From an uncultured Alphaproteobacteria bacterium (lineage in GTDB: Bacteria > Pseudomonadota > Alphaproteobacteria > Caulobacterales > Caulobacteraceae): a stretch of DNA of 64,000 nt. Shown one piece after another: positions 8,072 through 17,179 of the stretch. A model generated the notes under the pieces. It saw nothing but the letters and a program-made list of their open reading frames with translations, ran no database searches and had not been told where the DNA came from. The stretch's first letter is position 1, and each line of letters opens with the position of its first letter. The stretch spans positions 52,248-116,247 of the forward strand of contig CAIJOB010000038.1 in assembly GCA_903822175.1 (NCBI GenBank). Direction: 5' to 3'. Position numbers and translations under genes: made by a program.

Positions 8072-8089
8072 ACCCCTCGTTCACTAGGC

Positions 8090-8121
8090 TGAGGCCTGAA
8101 AGCCAAGCTATAGAGGCCTCA
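8090..8121 (+). promoter_or_regulatory. Hairpin covering the dsbB ribosome-binding site
   Basis: Perfect 8-base inverted repeat TGAGGCCT (8090-8097) and AGGCCTCA (8114-8121) with a 16-base loop, ending directly before the dsbB ATG at 8122. The right arm contains the only GAGG Shine-Dalgarno-like sequence, so the folded RNA could hide the dsbB ribosome-binding site or act as an intercistronic attenuator. Function is inferred from structure. Confidence 0.35.
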
Positions 8122-8634
8122 ATGTCCGCGTTGCTGCGCCCCTTCCTCGACCGCTGGCGGTTCGTCGCCCTGTTGATTTCCGGCGCCATGCTGGGCGCAG
8201 CGCACGCCTTCCAGACCTTCGGCGGGCTGGCTCCTTGCGAGCTCTGCCTGAAGCAGCGGACGGTCTATTGGGTGGCGATGGGCGTGAGCGCCGCCGCGAT
8301 GATCGTGGTGCGCCTGCCGGGCGGGCCGCGCTGGCGCGAGGCGACCTGCTGGCTGCTGGCGTGCGTGTTCCTGGCGAGCGTCGGGGTCGCGGGCTACCAC
8401 GCCGGCGTCGAATGGAAGTTCTGGCCAGGGCCGGCGAGTTGTTCCGGCGGCGGCCACGTCTCCATGGCCGACCTCAAGGCCTTGCTGGACGGCGGCGGGG
8501 TGAAGATGCCGGACTGCGACAAGCCCGCCTGGGTGTTTCTGGGCGTTTCCATGGCCGGCTGGAACGCGCTGGCGTCGGTGATGTTCACGGCGCTGAGCGT
8601 GGCCGCGGCGCTTCGGGAGCGGCGCAAGTCATGA
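8122..8634 (+). CDS. dsbB: Disulfide bond formation protein B
   Basis: DsbB is the inner-membrane quinone reductase that re-oxidises periplasmic DsbA. The 170-residue protein has four hydrophobic segments. The redox pairs are visible: Cys39/Cys42 in the PCELC motif of the first periplasmic loop and Cys107/Cys132 in the second. The short spacing around GPASCSGG and MPDCDKPAW fits the alphaproteobacterial DsbB/DsbI-like branch. The stop overlaps the coq7 start (ATGA), pairing a quinone-dependent enzyme with a ubiquinone biosynthesis enzyme. A DsbA partner is not in this window. Confidence 0.92.
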   Translation: MSALLRPFLDRWRFVALLISGAMLGAAHAFQTFGGLAPCELCLKQRTVYWVAMGVSAAAMIVVRLPGGPRWREATCWLLACVFLASVGVAGYHAGVEWKFWPGPASCSGGGHVSMADLKALLDGGGVKMPDCDKPAWVFLGVSMAGWNALASVMFTALSVAAALRERRKS

Positions 8635-9194
8635 GCGAAAAGCCCATTCCTGCGCGGCCTGGACGCGGCGCGAGCGCGGCGCGGATGGCCGAGATCCTGC
8701 GCGTCGACCATGCTGGCGAAATGGCCGCCGTCGCGATCTATCGCGGTCAGCGGGTGGTGCTCGGCGAGGCCAAGGGGCATGAGCGCATCGCCGGCCAGAT
8801 GGCGGAGCTGGAGGCCCAGGAGGCCGTTCATCTGGCCCGTTTCGACAAACTCCTGACCGAGCGCCGGGTGCGCCCCACGGCGCTGGCGCCGGTCTGGCGG
8901 GCGGCGGCCTTTGCGCTGGGGGCCGGCACGGCGCTGATGGGCGACAAGGCCGCGCACGCCTGCACCGACGCGGTCGAGACGGTGATCGAAGAGCACTATG
9001 CCCAGCAGATCGCCGAGCTTTCAGCGCGCGAACCCGAACTGGCGGCCGAGCTTTCCGCGTTCCGCGACGAGGAGCTGGCGCACCGCGACCTGGCGGTCGA
9101 AGAGGGCGCGCGCGAGGCGCCGGGCTACGCCCTGCTGTCGGCGGTGATCCGCACCGGCTGCCGCGCCGCGATCAAGATCAGCGAGAAGCTTTAG
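8631..9194 (+). CDS. coq7: Ubiquinone biosynthesis di-iron hydroxylase Coq7
   Basis: Coq7 hydroxylates demethoxyubiquinol in the penultimate part of ubiquinone biosynthesis, at the inner membrane surface. The 187-residue protein starts at ATG 8631 (MSEKPIPARPG), overlapping the dsbB stop by four bases. The ferritin-like di-iron ligands are present as Glu30 (DHAGE), Glu64/His67 (EAQEAVH), Glu116 (AVETVIEEH) and Glu148/His151 (RDEELAH). The hydrophobic middle (AAAFALGAGTALMG) is the membrane-associating helix. Its 3' end overlaps the end of the convergent efflux porin gene by 17 bases. An upstream in-frame extension across dsbB is a shadow. Confidence 0.95.
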   Translation: MSEKPIPARPGRGASAARMAEILRVDHAGEMAAVAIYRGQRVVLGEAKGHERIAGQMAELEAQEAVHLARFDKLLTERRVRPTALAPVWRAAAFALGAGTALMGDKAAHACTDAVETVIEEHYAQQIAELSAREPELAAELSAFRDEELAHRDLAVEEGAREAPGYALLSAVIRTGCRAAIKISEKL

Positions 9195-10659
9195 GGTCTG
9201 TCCCGGTCTTCCAGCCGCCGCCCAAGGATTGGATCAACGCCACGGCGGTGGTCTGCCGCGCCGCCGCCGATTGGGCGACCGCGCGCCGCGCCGTGTAGGC
9301 GGTGGTCTCGGCGGTGACCACGTCGGTGTAGCTGATCTGGCCCGACTGATACTGGTTGATGACGATCCGCTCGGCGGCGTCGGCGGCGGTCGAGGCCTGG
9401 ATACGCAGCGCCGCCTGCTGAGCCAGGACGCGGGTGGCGGCCAGCTCGTTTTCGACGTTCTCCAGGGCCTCCAGCACCGTCTCGCGGTACTGGGCGACGG
9501 TCTGGTCGTGGGTGGCCTTGGCTTGCTTTACGCGGGCGATACGGGCGCCGCCGTCGAACAGGGTCTCGGCGACGGACGCGCCATAGCTCCACAGCGAACT
9601 GGAGCTGGAGATCAGGTGGCCGAGCTCCGAGGCCGCATAGCCGTAGGAGCCGGTGAGCGACACGGTCGGGAAGAAGGCGGCGGTCTGGATGCCGATCTGG
9701 GCGTTGGCGGCCTGCACCTTGCGCTCCGCCGTGGCGATATCGGGCCGGCGTTGCAGGAGCGTCGAGGGGACCATGGCGGGGATGGCCGGCACGGTGCCGA
9801 CCCAGGGCGCGGCGGCCAGGGTGAAGTTGCCCGGCGCCTCGCCCACCAGGACGGCGATGGCGTGTTCGAAGTTCGAGCGCTGCTGGTCGAGCCCGGCGAG
9901 GTCGGCCTGGGCGTTCGCGAGCTGGGTCTGGGCCTGATAGACGTCGCTGCGCACCGTGACGCCCGCGTTGTAGCGGTTCTGGGCGATGGTCAGGGCGCGC
10001 TGGTAAGCGGTGATGGTCGCCTGGTCGATGGCGATCTCGGCGTCGGCCTCGCGCAGCCCGAAGTAGTCGGTGGCGAGCTCGCCCTGGGCGGAGAGCCGCG
10101 CGGCGGCGAGCTGGGCGGCGGTGGCCTGGGCGGTGGCGTTGGCCGATTCGATGCTGCGGCGCACGGCGCCCCAGATGTCGGGCTCCCAGGTCGCGCCGAT
10201 GCCGGCCCGGTACTGGGTGGAGGTCGACGAGCCGCCGGCGCCGGTGACGATGGTCGTGCCGCCGGCCCCGGTGATCACCGTGCCGGAGCCCGAGCCGCTC
10301 TTGGCGCCGGTGCCGGACTTGGTGCCGCTGCCGGTCAGGTCGACGGTCGGGAAGAGGCCGGCGCGCTGCTCGCTGACCACAGCGCGCGCCTCGCGGTAGG
10401 CGGCCTCGGCGGCGATGATGTTCTGGTTGTTGACCTGCACCTTGGTCTCAAGGCCGGTCAGGATCGGGTCGCCGAACAGCGACCACCAATCGCCGCGGTC
10501 AAGCGTGTCCGCGGGCGCGGCCGGCGACCAGCCCGACGCTTCCTTGAAGGTCGGCGAAATGGGGGCTGAGGGCCGCACATAGTTGGGCCCGACGGCGCAG
10601 CCGGTAAGGGCGGCGCAGGCGAGCGCAATGGCGGTGGTCGTGTACAGGGCGTGCTTCAT
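9178..10659 (-). CDS. NodT-type outer membrane efflux lipoprotein
   Basis: A 493-residue TolC-like outer membrane channel of RND tripartite pumps. It begins with a lipoprotein signal ending in the lipobox LTGC, then CAVGPNYVRPSAP, the hallmark of NodT/OprM factors. Two repeats of the outer-membrane-factor fold follow (coiled-coil helices such as ITAYQRALTIAQNRYNAGVTV and the repeated VQAANAQIG...FFPTVSLTGSYG). A Gly/Ser/Thr-rich patch around residues 118-147 (SGTKSGTGAKSGSGSG) replaces the usual surface loop and is longer than usual. Its start overlaps the stop of the upstream RND pump (ATGA), so it is the last gene of the operon. Substrate unknown. Confidence 0.93.
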   Translation of the reverse strand: MKHALYTTTAIALACAALTGCAVGPNYVRPSAPISPTFKEASGWSPAAPADTLDRGDWWSLFGDPILTGLETKVQVNNQNIIAAEAAYREARAVVSEQRAGLFPTVDLTGSGTKSGTGAKSGSGSGTVITGAGGTTIVTGAGGSSTSTQYRAGIGATWEPDIWGAVRRSIESANATAQATAAQLAAARLSAQGELATDYFGLREADAEIAIDQATITAYQRALTIAQNRYNAGVTVRSDVYQAQTQLANAQADLAGLDQQRSNFEHAIAVLVGEAPGNFTLAAAPWVGTVPAIPAMVPSTLLQRRPDIATAERKVQAANAQIGIQTAAFFPTVSLTGSYGYAASELGHLISSSSSLWSYGASVAETLFDGGARIARVKQAKATHDQTVAQYRETVLEALENVENELAATRVLAQQAALRIQASTAADAAERIVINQYQSGQISYTDVVTAETTAYTARRAVAQSAAARQTTAVALIQSLGGGWKTGTDPKASR

Positions 10660-13600
10660 GCGGGCTGGACCTGGCCTGGGCCGCTCCCGGCCGCGCCGGG
10701 CGCGCCGTCCTGAGGGCCGCGGTGGCGGCTGAGGTGGCGTTCGTCGCGCTGACGCCGCAACCGGTCGAGATAGATGTAGACCACAGGGGTGGTCAGAAGG
10801 GTGAGCAGCTGGCTGGCGATCAGCCCGCCGATGATGGCGATGCCCAGCGGCTGGCGCAGCTCCGAGCCCTCGCCAAAGCCGATGGCGAGCGGGAGCGCGC
10901 CGAGGCCCGCGGCGAGTGTGGTCATCAGGATCGGGCGGAAGCGCAGCAGGCAGGCCTCGCGGATCGCCTCCTGGGCCGAGAGCCCGCGGCTTCGCTGGGC
11001 GTCCAGGGCGAAGTCGATGATCAGGATGGCGTTCTTCTTCACCAAGCCGATCAGCAGGAAGATGCCGATGAGCGCGATGACCGAGAATTCCATCTTGAAG
11101 ATCATCAACATCAGCAGCGCCCCGAACCCCGCCGAGGGCAGGGTGGAGATCACGGTGATTGGATGGATCAGGCTCTCGTAGAGGATGCCCAGCACGATGT
11201 AGATCGTCACCAGGGCGGCCAGGATCAGCACCGGCTCCTGCTTCAGGTTGTCGGCGAAGCTCTTGGCGGTGCCAGCGAAGGCGCCGCGCACATTGGTCGG
11301 CATGCCGATGTCGGCCTCAGCCTGGGTGATCGCCACCGTGGCGTCGGACAGCGATTTTCCGTCCACCATGTTGAACGAGATCGTGGTCGCCAGCTCGCCG
11401 TCCTGGTGATTGATCCCCGACGGCGTGGCGCGGTTGTAGAAGCGCGCGATCGCCGAGAGCGGGATCATCTTGCGTACGGCGGTGTTGAGCGCGCTGCCGG
11501 TGCCAGGGTCGCGGGCGCCCGGGTTGGCGGCCTGGGTGGTGGCCGAGCCGTTGGCGCCGGACGCGCCGCCCGAGCCTTTCGAGAAGCCGCCGGTCGAGGC
11601 GCTGACCTGAGTGGCGGCGGCGTTGGCGGCGGCGACCTGGGCGGCGCTCTGGCGCCCGCCGGTGGCGCGCGCGGTGGCGGCTTCGGCCACATTGGTGTTG
11701 GGCGTCGGCGCGTTCACCGGGCTGGAGGCCGGCACATAGATGTTGTTCAGCGACTCCGGACCGAAGCTGTAGGCCGGCGCGGTTTCCAGGATCACCGAGT
11801 ACTGGTTGAGGTCCTCGTAGATGTTGGCCACCGGCCGCTGGCCAAAGCTGTCGTAAAGGGCGTTGTCTACGTCGGTCAGGTTCACGCCCAGGCGGGCGGC
11901 GCTATCTTTGTCGACGTCCACATAGGCCTCGACGCCGTTGTCCTGCTGGTCGGTCTGGACGTCGAGCAGCACATCGGTGTGCTCGGCCATGGTGTCGTTG
12001 AGCTTCTGGGCCCAGGTCTTGAGGTCGGCCGAATTGTCGGCTTTCAGCGTGTACTGGTAGGTGGCGTTGGTCTGCCGCCCGCCGGCGCGCACGTCCTGCT
12101 GCGGGTTCAGAAACACCGTCAGGCCGGTGACCTTGGCGAGCTGCGGCCGCAGCCGGGCGATCACCGCCATGCCGCCCTCCTTGCGCTCGCCGCGAGGCTT
12201 GAGGTCCACGGCCAGGAAGCCGCCGCCGGTGCGGCCGCCGCCGGTGAAGGCCGTGACCGTGTTCACCGCCGGGTCCTTCATCAGGATAGTAACGATCTGC
12301 TTCAGCTTGCGGCCCATCTCCGCCGAGGAGATCGACTGGTCGGCGCGCAGGCCGCCCTGCAGCCGCCCGGAATCCTGGTTCGGGAAGAAGCCCTTGGGGA
12401 TGGCCATGTAGAGGTAGACGTTCATCCCGATGATCACCGCCAGGATCAGCATGATCAGCGGCTTGGCCGAGAGCGCGAAATCCAGGCTGCGCTCATAAGA
12501 CCGGTGGATCCAGTCGAAGCCCCTGGCGAAGGCGCGGCCGACCGGCCCCTCGGGCTTTTCCTCCTCCTTGGAGCGCAGCAGGTAGGCGCACATCATCGGC
12601 GTGGTGGTAAGCGAGACCACCAGCGAGATCAGCACCGCGCCCGAGAGCGTCACGGCGAACTCGCGGAACAGCAGGCCGACCTGGCCGCCCATGAACAGCA
12701 GCGGGATGAACACCGCCACCAGCGACAGGCTCATCGAAACGACGGTGAAGCCCACCTGCTTGGCGCCGGCCAGCGCCGCCTCCATGCGGCCCATGCCGCT
12801 TTCGATGAGGCGGTTGGTGTTCTCCAGCACCACGATGGCGTCGTCGACCACGAAGCCGGAGGCGACGGTCAAGGCCATCAGGCTGAGGTTATTCAGCGAG
12901 AACCCCATCAGGTACATGATCCCGAAGGTGCCCATCAGGGAGACCACGGTGGCCACCGCCGGGATCAGGGTCGCTCTCACCCGCCGCACGAACATCGCGA
13001 CCACCAGCACCACCAGGACGATGGCGATCGCCAGCGTGATCTGGATCTCGCGCAGAGAGGCGCGGATCGAGGTGGTGGCGTCCGACGCCACGGTGATGTG
13101 GATATCGGCGGGGATCTGAGCCGCCAGCAGCGGCAGGACCTTCTTCACCGCGTCCACGGTGGCGATCACGTTGGCGTTCGGCTGCTGGGTGACCAGCACA
13201 TTGATCGCCGGCTGGCCGTTGAACAGCCCCATGGTGTGGGTGTCGGCCACGCTGTCGGTCACTTCGGCGACGTCGGACAGGCGCACCGCGGCGTTGTTGC
13301 GATAGGCAATGATCAGCGGCGCGTAGTCGGAGGCGTGAATGCCCCCGGTCGAGGTGTAGATCTGGAAGCGCTGGCCGGCCCCGTCGGTCACCGTGCCCTT
13401 GGGCCGGTTGGCGTTGGCCGACTGGATGGCCGTGCGTACGTCCTCCAGGCTGATGCCGAACCGGTTGAGTGCGAAGGGCGAGACCTCCACCCGAACCGCC
13501 GGCTGGGACGAGCCGCCGATGTTCACATCGCCCACGCCGCTCACCTGGCTGAGTCGCTGCGAAACGATGTTGTTCACCGCGTCGTAGATCTGGCCGGGCG

Positions 13601-14048
13601 TCCGGGTGTCGGATTGCAGGGCCAGGATGATCACCGGCTGCGCGGCGGGGTTGGCCTTGCGGTAGGAGGGGTTCTGGCGAAGCGTGGTCGGCAGGTCGGC
13701 GCGCGCGGCGTTGATCGCCGCCTCGACGTCGCGGGCGGCGGCGTCGACGTTGCGGGACACATCGAACTGCAGATTGATGTTCGCCGAGCCCGTCGAGCTG
13801 TTCGAGGTGATCTCGTTGACGCCGGCGATGACGCCGAGCCTTCGCTCAAGCGGCGTGGCGACGTCGGCGGCCATGGTCTGCGGGCTGGCGCCGGCCAGCC
13901 TCGCCGACACCCCGATGAACGGGAAGTCGACCATCGGCAGCGGCGCCACCGGCAGCACCAGGTAGCCGGCCACCCCCGACAGCGCCAGGCCGATCGTCAG
14001 CAGAATCGTGGCGATCGGACGCTTGATGAAGGGGGCCGAGAGGTTCAT
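10656..14048 (-). CDS. RND efflux transporter, MdtC-like, with low-complexity insert
   Basis: A 1130-residue inner-membrane proton-driven RND pump. The N-terminus ([39 protein letters not shown]) is most like MdtC. The proton-relay acidic pair in TM4 is Asp402/Asp403 ([13 protein letters not shown]). Twelve membrane segments and two large periplasmic loops are recognisable, with [13 protein letters not shown] marking the second loop. About 85 residues at 774-858, rich in Ala, Gly, Ser, Thr and Asn, interrupt the second periplasmic loop just before [10 protein letters not shown]; this insert is absent from the sister pump. The gene overlaps both neighbours by four bases. Like MdtB/MdtC, the two RND proteins probably form a heteromeric pump. 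Confidence 0.94.
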   Translation of the reverse strand: MNLSAPFIKRPIATILLTIGLALSGVAGYLVLPVAPLPMVDFPFIGVSARLAGASPQTMAADVATPLERRLGVIAGVNEITSNSSTGSANINLQFDVSRNVDAAARDVEAAINAARADLPTTLRQNPSYRKANPAAQPVIILALQSDTRTPGQIYDAVNNIVSQRLSQVSGVGDVNIGGSSQPAVRVEVSPFALNRFGISLEDVRTAIQSANANRPKGTVTDGAGQRFQIYTSTGGIHASDYAPLIIAYRNNAAVRLSDVAEVTDSVADTHTMGLFNGQPAINVLVTQQPNANVIATVDAVKKVLPLLAAQIPADIHITVASDATTSIRASLREIQITLAIAIVLVVLVVAMFVRRVRATLIPAVATVVSLMGTFGIMYLMGFSLNNLSLMALTVASGFVVDDAIVVLENTNRLIESGMGRMEAALAGAKQVGFTVVSMSLSLVAVFIPLLFMGGQVGLLFREFAVTLSGAVLISLVVSLTTTPMMCAYLLRSKEEEKPEGPVGRAFARGFDWIHRSYERSLDFALSAKPLIMLILAVIIGMNVYLYMAIPKGFFPNQDSGRLQGGLRADQSISSAEMGRKLKQIVTILMKDPAVNTVTAFTGGGRTGGGFLAVDLKPRGERKEGGMAVIARLRPQLAKVTGLTVFLNPQQDVRAGGRQTNATYQYTLKADNSADLKTWAQKLNDTMAEHTDVLLDVQTDQQDNGVEAYVDVDKDSAARLGVNLTDVDNALYDSFGQRPVANIYEDLNQYSVILETAPAYSFGPESLNNIYVPASSPVNAPTPNTNVAEAATARATGGRQSAAQVAAANAAATQVSASTGGFSKGSGGASGANGSATTQAANPGARDPGTGSALNTAVRKMIPLSAIARFYNRATPSGINHQDGELATTISFNMVDGKSLSDATVAITQAEADIGMPTNVRGAFAGTAKSFADNLKQEPVLILAALVTIYIVLGILYESLIHPITVISTLPSAGFGALLMLMIFKMEFSVIALIGIFLLIGLVKKNAILIIDFALDAQRSRGLSAQEAIREACLLRFRPILMTTLAAGLGALPLAIGFGEGSELRQPLGIAIIGGLIASQLLTLLTTPVVYIYLDRLRRQRDERHLSRHRGPQDGAPGAAGSGPGQVQPA

Positions 14049-17000
14049 TCGGCCGGCTCCGCCGCCGGGCCGGACGCTTCATGCCTGGGGGCCGGCGGGG
14101 TCCGCTTGGGGACCAGGCGGTCGAAGTAGAGATAGACCACCGGCGTCGTGAAGATCGTCAGCAGCTGGCTGAGGATCAGGCCGCCGAAGATGGCGATCCC
14201 GAGCGGCCGGCGCAGTTCCGCCCCCATGCCGACGCCGAGCATCAGCGGCACCGCGGCGAACAGCGCCGCCATGGTGGTCATCAGGATCGGCCGGAAGCGC
14301 AGCAGCGCCGCCTTATGGATGGCGTCGCGCGGTGACATCCCCTGCTCGCGCTCAGCATCGAGGGCGAAGTCGATCATCATGATCGCGTTCTTCTTCACGA
14401 TGCCGATCAGCAGGATGATGCCGATGATCCCGATGACGCCCAGGTCGTTGCCGGTGAGCATCAGGGCGAGCAGGGCGCCGACGCCGGCCGAGGGCAGGGT
14501 CGAGAGGATCGTCAGCGGGTGGATGTAGCTCTCGTAGAGCACGCCCAGCACGATGTAGACGCAAACCACCGCGGCGAGGATCAGCCACAGCTCGTTGTTC
14601 AGCGAGTTCTCGTAAGCGCCGGCGGCGCCCAGGAAGGTCAGGGTGATTCCCGCCGGCTTGCCGATCTTGTCGGCGGTCTTGCGGATCTGTGAAACCGAGG
14701 CGCCGAGCGAGGCGCCATGGCCGGTGTCGAAGCCCACGGTAGCGGCTGGGAACTGGGCCACGTGGCGGACCTGCAGCGGCGCGGTCTGCTCCTTGATCGA
14801 GGCCACCGCCGACAGCGGCGTCGAGCCGCCGGTGGACTGTAGCTGGACGTTGCCCAGGCCCTGCGGCGTGGCGTCGCTGGACCGGGCCTCGAGGATCACC
14901 CGGTACTGGTTGGTCTCGGTGAAGATGTTCGAGACGATCCGCTGGCCGAACGCCGAATAGAGCGAGTCATCCACCGACGCCGGGGTGATGCCCAGGCGCG
15001 CGGCGGTGTCGCGGTCGAGGTCGACATAGGCCGACAGGCCCTTGTCGGCCGCGTCGGTGGTGACGTCCTGAAGCTTCTTTTCGTCGCCCAACGCGGTGGC
15101 GAGCTTCACGGCCCAATCGTTGACCTCCTGGGTGTTGGCGCCCTCCACCGACACCCGGTACTGGGTCGGCCCGCTTTCGGCGTCCACCGTCAGGTCCTGG
15201 GTGGGCTGCATATAGAGCTGCACGCCCGCCACCTTGGACACCGCCTCGCGCAGGCGCTGCATCACCTTGACCTGGGAGCCGTGCTTTTCCTTGAGGTTGA
15301 TCAAGAGCTCGGCGTTGTTGATCGTCGAGTTGGTGGCGCCGTCGACGCCCACGAAAGCCGAGACGTTCTCGACCGCCTCGTCCTGCATCACCGCGGCGGT
15401 GACGTCGCGGGTCATCTGCGACATGCGCGCGTAGGAGACAGTCTCCGGCGCCTGGATGCGGGCCTGCAACTGCGCGGTGTCCTGCACCGGGAACAGGCCC
15501 TTGGGGATCACGATGTAGAGCACGACGGTGAGCAGGAAGGTGGCGATGGCCACCATCAGCGTCGCCGCCTGGCGGTCCAACACCCACTGCAGGGCGTGGT
15601 CGTAGCGGTCGACCACGCGGTCGAACCACTTCTGCGTCTTCTCGCCGAAGCTGCCGGGGCGCGCGCCCTCGTCTTCGCGCAGCCAGCGGGCGGCCATCAT
15701 CGGGGTGAGGGTCAGCGACACCACCGCCGAGATCAGAATGGTGATCGCCAGCGTGATGGCGAACTCGCGGAACAGGCGGCCCACCACGTCGCCCATGAAC
15801 AGCAGCGGGATCAGCACCGCCAGCAGCGAGACCGTCAGGCTGATGATGGTGAAGCCGATCTGCTTGGCGCCGTTCAGCGCCGCCTCGAACGGCGGCTCGC
15901 CGTCCTCTACGTGGCGCGAGATGTTCTCGAGCATGACGATGGCGTCGTCGACGACGAAGCCGGTGGCGATGGTCAGGGCCATCAGGCTGAGGTTGTTGAG
16001 GCTGAAGCCCAGCAGGTAGGTCACCCCGCAGGTGCCGATCAGCGAGATCGGCACGGCGAGGCCCGCGATGATCGTGGCGCGGATCGAGTGCAGGAAGAAG
16101 AAGATCACCAGCACCACCAGAACGATCGCCAGCAGCAGCTCCATCTCCACGTCGTGCACCGAGGAGCGGATGCCGGTGGTGCGGTCGGCCAGCACGGAGA
16201 CCCTGATGGACGGCGGCAGGGAGGCGGTGAGGTCCGGCAACTGGGCCTTGATGGCGTCGACGGTCTTGATGACGTTCGCGCCCGGCTGGCGCTGGACGTT
16301 GACGATGATCGCCGGCGTCTTGCCCGACCAGGCGCCCAGCTGGACGTTCTCCGGCCCGTTCACGACGGTGGCGATGTCGCTCATCCGCACCGAGGCGCCG
16401 TTGCGGGTGGCGATGATCAGGTTCTTGTAGTCGTTGACGTTCTCAAGCTGGTCGTCGGCGTTGATCGTGTAGCTGCGGGTCGGGCCTTCGAAACTGCCCT
16501 TGGCGGCGTTGGCGTTGGCCGCGCTGATGGCGTTGCGCACCGTGGTCAGGGTCAGGCCGTAGGAGGCCAGCGCCTGGGTGTCGATCTGCACGCGCACCGC
16601 CGGCCGCTGGCCGCCGGAGAGCGTCACCAGACCCACGCCGGAAACCTGGCTGACCTTCTGGGCGAGCCGCGTGTAGACGAGGTTCTGCACGTCGGTCAGC
16701 GGCAGGGTGTCGGAGGTCACCGCCAGCGTCAGCACCGGCGCGTCGGCTGGGTTCACCTTGGCGTAGATCGGCGGCGCCGGCAGGTCGGCGGGCAGCAGAG
16801 TCTGGGCGCCGTTGATCGCCGCCTGAACTTCCTGCTCGGCGACGTCGAGGCTCATTTTCAGATTGAACTGAAGGGTAACCACCGAGGCGCCGGCCGAGGA
16901 GGTCGAGGTCATCCGCTCCAGGCCGGACATGGCGCCGAACTGGCGTTCCAATGGCGCGGTCACGGTCTGGGCCATCACCTCCGGGCTCGCGCCGGGATAG

Positions 17001-17149
17001 AGGGTCGAGACCTGGATGGTCGGATAGTCCACCTCGGGCAGGGCGGAGAGCGGCAGCAGCTTGAAGCCCACAAGCCCCGCCAGCACGATCGCCACCATGA
17101 GCAGCGCGGTCGCGACGGGTCGCAAGATAAAGGGGCGTGAGGGGTTCAT
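14045..17149 (-). CDS. RND efflux transporter, MdtB-like
   Basis: A 1034-residue RND pump of standard length. It begins [20 protein letters not shown] and carries [26 protein letters not shown], typical of MdtB. TM4 holds the acidic pair Asp401/Asp402 ([13 protein letters not shown]). The second half starts at about residue 530 with [14 protein letters not shown]. Its stop overlaps the start of the MdtC-like gene (ATGA) and it follows the adaptor gene by 30 bases, giving the order adaptor, MdtB-like, MdtC-like, porin. Known MdtABC systems export bile salts, novobiocin and other amphiphiles and often respond to envelope stress; the substrate here is unknown. Confidence 0.95.
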   Translation of the reverse strand: MNPSRPFILRPVATALLMVAIVLAGLVGFKLLPLSALPEVDYPTIQVSTLYPGASPEVMAQTVTAPLERQFGAMSGLERMTSTSSAGASVVTLQFNLKMSLDVAEQEVQAAINGAQTLLPADLPAPPIYAKVNPADAPVLTLAVTSDTLPLTDVQNLVYTRLAQKVSQVSGVGLVTLSGGQRPAVRVQIDTQALASYGLTLTTVRNAISAANANAAKGSFEGPTRSYTINADDQLENVNDYKNLIIATRNGASVRMSDIATVVNGPENVQLGAWSGKTPAIIVNVQRQPGANVIKTVDAIKAQLPDLTASLPPSIRVSVLADRTTGIRSSVHDVEMELLLAIVLVVLVIFFFLHSIRATIIAGLAVPISLIGTCGVTYLLGFSLNNLSLMALTIATGFVVDDAIVMLENISRHVEDGEPPFEAALNGAKQIGFTIISLTVSLLAVLIPLLFMGDVVGRLFREFAITLAITILISAVVSLTLTPMMAARWLREDEGARPGSFGEKTQKWFDRVVDRYDHALQWVLDRQAATLMVAIATFLLTVVLYIVIPKGLFPVQDTAQLQARIQAPETVSYARMSQMTRDVTAAVMQDEAVENVSAFVGVDGATNSTINNAELLINLKEKHGSQVKVMQRLREAVSKVAGVQLYMQPTQDLTVDAESGPTQYRVSVEGANTQEVNDWAVKLATALGDEKKLQDVTTDAADKGLSAYVDLDRDTAARLGITPASVDDSLYSAFGQRIVSNIFTETNQYRVILEARSSDATPQGLGNVQLQSTGGSTPLSAVASIKEQTAPLQVRHVAQFPAATVGFDTGHGASLGASVSQIRKTADKIGKPAGITLTFLGAAGAYENSLNNELWLILAAVVCVYIVLGVLYESYIHPLTILSTLPSAGVGALLALMLTGNDLGVIGIIGIILLIGIVKKNAIMMIDFALDAEREQGMSPRDAIHKAALLRFRPILMTTMAALFAAVPLMLGVGMGAELRRPLGIAIFGGLILSQLLTIFTTPVVYLYFDRLVPKRTPPAPRHEASGPAAEPAE

Positions 17150-17179
17150 CCGATCGGGACCGGTTCTCTGTTCTGACGC

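Noticed and set aside
8235..8630. In-frame upstream extension of coq7 across dsbB
   Set aside because: No conserved residues, and ATG 8631 matches the Coq7 N-terminus and overlaps the dsbB stop.
9229..10569. 446-codon plus-strand frame opposite the NodT-type porin
   Set aside because: Gly/Val/Leu-rich shadow produced by high GC3; the lipoprotein gene on the minus strand explains the region.
10722..14129. 1135-codon open frame on the plus strand opposite the MdtC-like pump
   Set aside because: It is a GC-rich antisense shadow: composition dominated by Arg, Gly, His and Asp, no domain, no ribosome-binding site, and lies fully over a strongly conserved RND gene.
15281..17140. 619-codon plus-strand frame opposite the MdtB-like pump
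   Set aside because: No recognisable domain and biased composition; the minus-strand gene is clearly real.
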